A DNA stretch of 64,000 bases from Paulinella micropora (taxonomy: Eukaryota > Cercozoa > Imbricatea > Euglyphida): assembly GCA_009731375.1 (NCBI GenBank), contig BJOX01000216.1, forward strand, positions 688,205-752,204, written 5' to 3'. This document shows, piece by piece, positions 60,065 through 64,000 of the stretch. Under the pieces are notes generated by a model. The model saw only the letters and a program-made list of their open reading frames with translations. It searched no databases and was not told where the DNA came from. The stretch's first letter is position 1. Each line of letters opens with the position of its first letter. The position numbers and the translations under genes are program-made.

Positions 60065-60187
60065 CAGAATTCGGTGCCTGGTCTAGCCGGCATAAGTCGG
60101 TGGCCGGGGACAGCTGCAGCGAATCGGCGCCTGGTCTAGCTGGCAGAAGTTGGTAGCCAGGACCAGCTGCAAGAACTCGAGGCTTGG
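60065..60187 (+). repeat. 53-bp tandem repeat, about 2.3 copies
   Basis: Two units share GCCTGGTCTAGCYGGCAKAA and CAGCTGCA, followed by a third partial unit (CAAGAACTCGAGGCTTGG). Confidence 0.6.
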
Positions 60188-60525
60188 CCGTCAAGCTTTT
60201 GGATCTGCTGCTTTATGATCCAAGTACAGCTGTACACGGCCCAGCTACACACGCGGTTGCAGAAGTCAAGCAGTTCAGTGACCCGCACGGGCTTCTGTTT
60301 TAGGCTTGTCCGTGTGTGTTTCAGGTAGGGACAGCCTTGGTTGCGTGACCCAGACTAATAAGACGCTCTCCCCCTCCCCCGGTTCCTTTTGTCCGCAGCT
60401 GTCTGCCTTGTCTCTGAGGGGGGGAGGGGAGAGGAGGCGGGAGTTCTTTGTTACTCTCGTTCTTTGCTAGTCTTGTGTTGTAAACTAACAAAGGTGAATC
60501 TGCCAAACACGGGCGAACACTGCCG

Positions 60526-62469
60526 ATGTCAGGCAGGCTGTATTGGGGGTGCGATGAGCTTACTGAAATGCTCGAAGGATTCCTTAGCGATAAGGACAAA
60601 GCTCTTTTTTCTACAATCAACCGGAGTTTGCCTAGCAAGAGCCACCGCCGCCGGCAGGCTCAAGAGAGGAAATGCACGCTGCTGGCTTGCTATCTGGCGT
60701 GGCGCTACTTCAAAGAGCCAAACTCGGAACTCAACAAACTAAAGCGTGAATTCTTCGAGCAGGACTGGCAAAAGACTGTGATTGATAAAATTTACGGGAA
60801 GACGGGTGAGTACCTGACCAGAAACCTCAGGCTGACGGACGCAAAGGAATGGGATAGTGTGGTAGGCAAGCTAAGAGGTGCCGAACTAAGGCTGTTTCCC
60901 TTGCCTCTTGCTACTACCTCCGAACTGGCACAAACAGCTGGTGAAGGTGTCGAGTGGACTTGGGAAGCAATGGGCAAGGCGGTGAGAGCTCTTACGTTAC
61001 GCGAGCTCGAGCCCAATATCACTCTCAAGAAGTTGGTTGTTTCCTGTGCGGGGCCGCAAGCTGCGAGCGGGGGGGCGCTGACCACGGTGAACATGCCCCT
61101 CTTTGGTTTTGCGCAGCTTCCTAGATGTTTGCACCTGTGCTTGCGGGATCTTGCGCTGGAGCTTAAAGAAGGGGAAACGCTGCGGGTAAGGGGAGCCACG
61201 ACCAATCATCTCTCCTTTGGCTTAAGCAGTGTTAATGTCGGGGAGAACTCGGCCATAAAGATAACCGCTAGCCCGGCGTTACTACATTTGGCCTGGAAGC
61301 AGCCCGCTGTCGGCGTTGGTCCCAATACCTGCCTCGAGGTGTACGACTGCCAGGCGCTATGGCGTATCGATGTATCCGCTGCGGCAAACGACGCGCGACC
61401 GCTAGCGTTAAGGGTAGGTTTATGTAAGGTTAGTGTTATGCAGGTCACCACAGCGGGCAGCTACAAACTCGCCGTGACGTACTGTAGCATAGAGAGCTTT
61501 GAGCACATCCTGAGGAAGCCCGCAGAGCGGGTGGAGCATGCCTCGTGGCGGATTGCCCACTGTGACGCACTAGCAGAGGTCACGCTGCCGTCCGATCTTG
61601 GTGCTAATGTAGCCGAAATACATTTCTACAATTTGGCCATTGAAAGTTTTAGTCTGTCCCCAAAGTGGAAAATACTGCGCAAGATCGACGTGCATATCGA
61701 GTTGTGTTCTGTTGAAAAAATCGATTTAAGAAGCTTGTGTGCGGGAAACGAAGTAGACGTGGTGCTGCGTTCTCTTTATCGTCTAGGCAGCCTAAGACTG
61801 CCCAGTAAGCTCAGTGTGGCGCAACACTTGGGGATTACCTTGGAGGATTGCAGCGAGTTTACCTGCTGCAATCTGCCGCAGGACCTCGTTTCGCAAACGG
61901 CACGTCTTAGACTTGCTGGCTTGGAACGTTTGGGATCGGTACGTTTTCCAGCGCGCTGGGAGGTGGAAAAGGCCATGAAAATTGAGATACTCAGTTGTGA
62001 TCAGCTGGGCGGCCTCCGACTTAGTTCGGAACTCAAAGCCGAGGTAGCCAACGAGTGGAAATGTGAATCGGCAACTCTCGAGCTCAAGAATTTGTCTATT
62101 TTAAAATCGCCAAGTTTCCCCGCGAGCTGGACGGCTCGCGGGAACATTACGGTTTGCATTGAGAGCTGTCCAGGGCTGACCGAGCTCGTTTTTACTGGAG
62201 CTCTGGATTGTGAGTCGCTGCATCTAAACCTGAGAGCACTGCCCGCTCTAAAATATGTAGGCTTGCCCGCCGAATGGAAAGTCCGCGGTTCCCTCAAAAT
62301 TGCATTTAAAAATTGCGGGAACCTTTGTGACTTTGCCGTTGCCGAAGGCTTCAGCTGCACAGAGGCGGACTTGGATTTTGGCAACACTAAGCCCGGGGGG
62401 CTCAAGCTCACACTTCCTTCCACAGATTGGTGTGAGAGTTCAAAGCGCAGAAAAAAGTTTTTTATTTAA
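60526..62469 (+). CDS. LRR-like repeat protein with F-box-like N-terminus
   Basis: 647 residues from the ATG at 60526. The first 100 residues are helical and charged (CDELTEMLEGFLSDKDKALF, STINRSLPSK), in the position where F-box sequences occur in related viral proteins, though the match is weak. From about residue 150 the protein consists of irregular leucine-rich repeats of 22-28 residues: ALTLRELEPNITLKKLVVSC, VDVVLRSLYRLGSLRLPSKL, RLRLAGLERLGSVRFPARWE, ATLELKNLSILKSPSFPASW, LHLNLRALPALKYVGLPAEW. Many repeats carry Cys where the strand turns (EILSCDQL, CIESCPGL, AFKNCGNL). It is not close to the F-box/LRR family at 32-40 kb. Protein binding is inferred. Its 3' end converges on and slightly overlaps the gene at 62466. 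Confidence 0.8.
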   Translation: MSGRLYWGCDELTEMLEGFLSDKDKALFSTINRSLPSKSHRRRQAQERKCTLLACYLAWRYFKEPNSELNKLKREFFEQDWQKTVIDKIYGKTGEYLTRNLRLTDAKEWDSVVGKLRGAELRLFPLPLATTSELAQTAGEGVEWTWEAMGKAVRALTLRELEPNITLKKLVVSCAGPQAASGGALTTVNMPLFGFAQLPRCLHLCLRDLALELKEGETLRVRGATTNHLSFGLSSVNVGENSAIKITASPALLHLAWKQPAVGVGPNTCLEVYDCQALWRIDVSAAANDARPLALRVGLCKVSVMQVTTAGSYKLAVTYCSIESFEHILRKPAERVEHASWRIAHCDALAEVTLPSDLGANVAEIHFYNLAIESFSLSPKWKILRKIDVHIELCSVEKIDLRSLCAGNEVDVVLRSLYRLGSLRLPSKLSVAQHLGITLEDCSEFTCCNLPQDLVSQTARLRLAGLERLGSVRFPARWEVEKAMKIEILSCDQLGGLRLSSELKAEVANEWKCESATLELKNLSILKSPSFPASWTARGNITVCIESCPGLTELVFTGALDCESLHLNLRALPALKYVGLPAEWKVRGSLKIAFKNCGNLCDFAVAEGFSCTEADLDFGNTKPGGLKLTLPSTDWCESSKRRKKFFI

Positions 62470-62831
62470 ACAGACATGCCAATCAAGACGCCATCCGTAC
62501 AATCGAGTTCAGGGCTGAGTTTTTGAAAACCGCCCGCGGCCACAGACAGATTGTGGTTGCAGGCGGGGCAGGGGCAGGCTTCTAGCTTGCGGCAGGCGTA
62601 TTGGAGGTCGTAAACTAAGGGACAACTAAGCACGCGGTTGCGACACGTGACTTGGGGGCGCATGTCAGCCGTGATGCTAATGTCGATGTCCAGCCCGAGC
62701 GCCTTATTGAAGCATGTCACACTGGCGTCGCTCAGAGCAATATAATACTGCAGCTGGCTTGAATTCACCCAACTTGTCACGTCGAAAATAGACTCGTCCG
62801 TCGAAGCAACGCGCAGTTGAGTCACGACCAA
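62466..62831 (-). CDS. Cys-rich small protein, start uncertain
   Basis: 121 residues to a TAA at 62466. The first codon of the open frame after 62831 is TTG and no in-frame ATG occurs until ADMRPQ. The overlapping frame from about 62865 (MMTMLWPERSFGRDS) could supply the start if one base is missing near 62835. The C-terminal 70 residues have regular cysteines: QVTCRNRVLSCPLVYDLQYA, CRKLEACPCPACNHNL. This looks like a zinc-binding or disulfide-rich domain, and the CPCPAC pair is notable. The N-terminal half is strand-rich (FDVTSWVNSSQLQYYIALSD). No family recognised. Confidence 0.52.
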   Translation of the reverse strand: MVVTQLRVASTDESIFDVTSWVNSSQLQYYIALSDASVTCFNKALGLDIDISITADMRPQVTCRNRVLSCPLVYDLQYACRKLEACPCPACNHNLSVAAGGFQKLSPELDCTDGVLIGMSV

Positions 62832-63236
62832 AGCTTCGTTCTGGCCAGAGCATCGTCATCATCGGGTGCTGGTTGTAGCTGGTCTTTTTTATATCGTATC
62901 CCCGACAAATGAAAAAGGGGACGAAGAAGAGAAGAAAGTCAAAGGAGCAAAAAAACATAAAACATATTTTCTAACATATATTTGTTTTAATTATTGGTTC
63001 CAGAGGGAAAGCTCAGCTTGCAGCTGTTTGTCAAACCAAGCAGGTTGCAATCCGTAACGGCGCTCTTACTCCCCGGCTTGTAGATTTCGCGGGAAGGGCC
63101 TGGCTCACGGCAAGTTAATCGTTTGGCACCACGGCTGTTGCAGGGCCTTGTGAAAACATTTCATTTAATTACAAAACAAAACAGAAAGAAAACAAAAACA
63201 GACTGCGGCAAACGAGGGGTAGTGTGGCAGAGATTT
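62832..63236. other. Intergenic region before the histone 3' end
   Basis: AT-rich stretches (62960-62990 and 63155-63200) but no supported gene. A TTTCATTTAATTAC sequence near 63160 may be the 3' signal of the histone gene. Confidence 0.45.
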
Positions 63237-63788
63237 CTACACCAAGAGCGTGCCTCTTCTGCGCATCTCTTCCATGTGCTCCACCTCGGCAAATGTCCAG
63301 TGGCGTGGCAAAAGAGTACGCTGCCCTTGCATGATCGCCAGCCGTTTGCTGCGTTCTAGCTGTGCTCGCAAAAAGTCTTCGGCCACGACCATCATGGCCG
63401 TCAGGGCCGACTTTTTGTAACGCTTCAACGTACCCGAGGGTAACAGCTCTTGCATCAATCGACGCCGAAAGGGGGCGCGACGGAGCGCCAGCTTCTCCGA
63501 GCTCATGCGCACTGCTCGGTTGCATTCGGCATTGAGTAGTCTGTAGCGTTTGATGACACGCCTGCTGCGCTTCTCTTTTGGTTTAGAAGAGCCCTTAGAA
63601 TCACTGCGCCGAGCCTCTTTTTGTTTTGTAGAGCTTTCTCGGGCGGACTCGCGGCTGTTCGACTTGCTCGACTTACTCGACTTGCTTTTTTTCTTCTTGA
63701 GGCCTTTCTCAGTGACCTGCTTCCCACTGCCATCAGAGTGCTTCTTTCTGTGGAACTGGCTTCCAAGCGCTTTCTTGGTGCGGGCCAT
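63237..63788 (-). CDS. Histone H3-like protein with long tail
   Basis: 183 residues from the ATG at 63788. It begins MARTKK, exactly the A-R-T-K4 start of eukaryotic H3. The tail is about 100 residues rather than 45, and is Lys/Ser-rich (KKKKSKSSKSSKSNSRESAR). The histone fold follows: LALRRAPFRRRLMQELLP (helix 1), LKRYKKSALTAMMVVAEDFL (helix 2) and LAIMQGQRTLLPRHWTFAEV (loop 2 and helix 3). These align with H3 LLIRKLPFQRLV, FQSSAVMALQEASEAYL and CAIHAKRVTIMPKD. The usual K9/K27 ARKS motifs are absent. Histones are known from several giant viruses (for example marseilleviruses and medusaviruses), where they package viral DNA or enter the host nucleus. No H4, H2A or H2B gene is in this window. 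A kinetochore-type or other H3 variant is the alternative. Confidence 0.85.
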   Translation of the reverse strand: MARTKKALGSQFHRKKHSDGSGKQVTEKGLKKKKSKSSKSSKSNSRESARESSTKQKEARRSDSKGSSKPKEKRSRRVIKRYRLLNAECNRAVRMSSEKLALRRAPFRRRLMQELLPSGTLKRYKKSALTAMMVVAEDFLRAQLERSKRLAIMQGQRTLLPRHWTFAEVEHMEEMRRRGTLLV

Positions 63789-63789
63789 G

Positions 63790-63847
63790 CTTTTTTTTTG
63801 TTGCGGTGTGCTTAAGTAACTTTTTTTGCTACGGTGTGCTTAAGGAC
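63790..63847 (-). promoter_or_regulatory. Two direct repeats just upstream of the histone gene
   Basis: Units of about 28-30 bp, each with CTTAAGCACACCG followed by an A-run when read toward the gene. They lie immediately before the ATG. They may be promoter or leader elements. Confidence 0.45.
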
Positions 63848-64000
63848 TCCTTTTAGTAACACGACAAAGCCCGCGAAGGACCGGTATTGCTTTTCCTTTG
63901 AGCAAATGAGATTCTGTGCACGATTCCTGGCCTTTGTGTCACAAAGCCAGAACGCGGGGGGGAGGGGGGGGGGAGGGGGAGAGAAAGGAAGGGAGGGGCG

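Larger units (their letters stand above)
57964..60525. repeat. 2.5-kb repeat-rich intergenic region
   Basis: No supported gene. It holds copies of the CGGAAATATCTGCGGAAAAT element (58062, 59262), GAGCCC...GGGCTC palindromes (58594, 58832, 59123, 59552), purine tracts, short tandem AGAGTGAGAGGGGCGACG units (58190-58235), the GGCGCC palindrome at 58317, and a tandem repeat at 60065-60187. The last 300 bases before the LRR-like gene are more ordinary sequence and likely contain its promoter. Confidence 0.65.

Noticed and set aside
1-64000. tRNA or rRNA genes
   Set aside because: I saw no cloverleaf-compatible stretch with conserved T-loop sequence and no rRNA-like segments by eye. A tRNA scan would be decisive.

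Overview
The window reads like part of a giant-virus (Nucleocytoviricota-like) genome, or such a genome integrated in a protist chromosome. The indications are a D5-type primase-helicase, a virus-style divergent histone H3, a eukaryotic-type cyclin, F-box/LRR-like paralogues, long fibre-like surface proteins, almost no recognisable introns, and AT-rich palindromes where convergent genes end. Genes are GC-rich. I cannot name the species. There are eleven assembly gaps, many beside poly-G or poly-C runs, and at least one gene is duplicated across a gap, so some breaks are probably assembly faults.

Layout. 1-4.2 kb: the 3' end of an upstream gene, a duplicated pair of predicted N-myristoylated proteins, and one small protein. 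4.4-27.3 kb: a tandem array of four paralogous surface-fibre genes. All have a signal peptide, a conserved N-terminal domain, BspA/DUF285-like repeats and a Ser/Thr/Val stalk made of 18-bp repeats, followed by different C-terminal heads (EGF-like, discoidin-like and unnamed modules). A fucosyltransferase-like gene and several head-only fragments lie inside the array. 27.8-30.7 kb: the D5-like primase-helicase. 31-31.7 kb: an inverted-repeat element. 32.3-40.5 kb: two F-box/LRR-like genes around an ADP-ribosylglycohydrolase-like plus macrodomain fusion. 40.8-47.3 kb: a cyclin, a membrane protein and five unrecognised genes. 47.3-55.6 kb: a gene-poor block of nested dispersed repeats, hairpins and purine/pyrimidine tracts. 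55.6-58 kb: a small glycine/alanine-rich membrane protein and a third F-box/LRR-like gene with a broken start. 58-60.5 kb: more repeats. 60.5-63.8 kb: an LRR-like protein, a Cys-rich small protein and the histone H3-like gene.

How the parts may fit together (inference). Cyclin, histone H3 and primase-helicase suggest a virus that pushes the host toward an S-phase-like state and packages or remodels chromatin. The F-box proteins could redirect host ubiquitin ligases, and the ADP-ribose protein could remove or read ADP-ribosylation marks. The fibre array looks built for variation in surface binding: constant anchor, expandable stalk, swappable head, head fragments nearby that could act as donors, and a frameshifting poly-G run in one member. 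That array and the hairpin repeat block are the two regions I would examine first.
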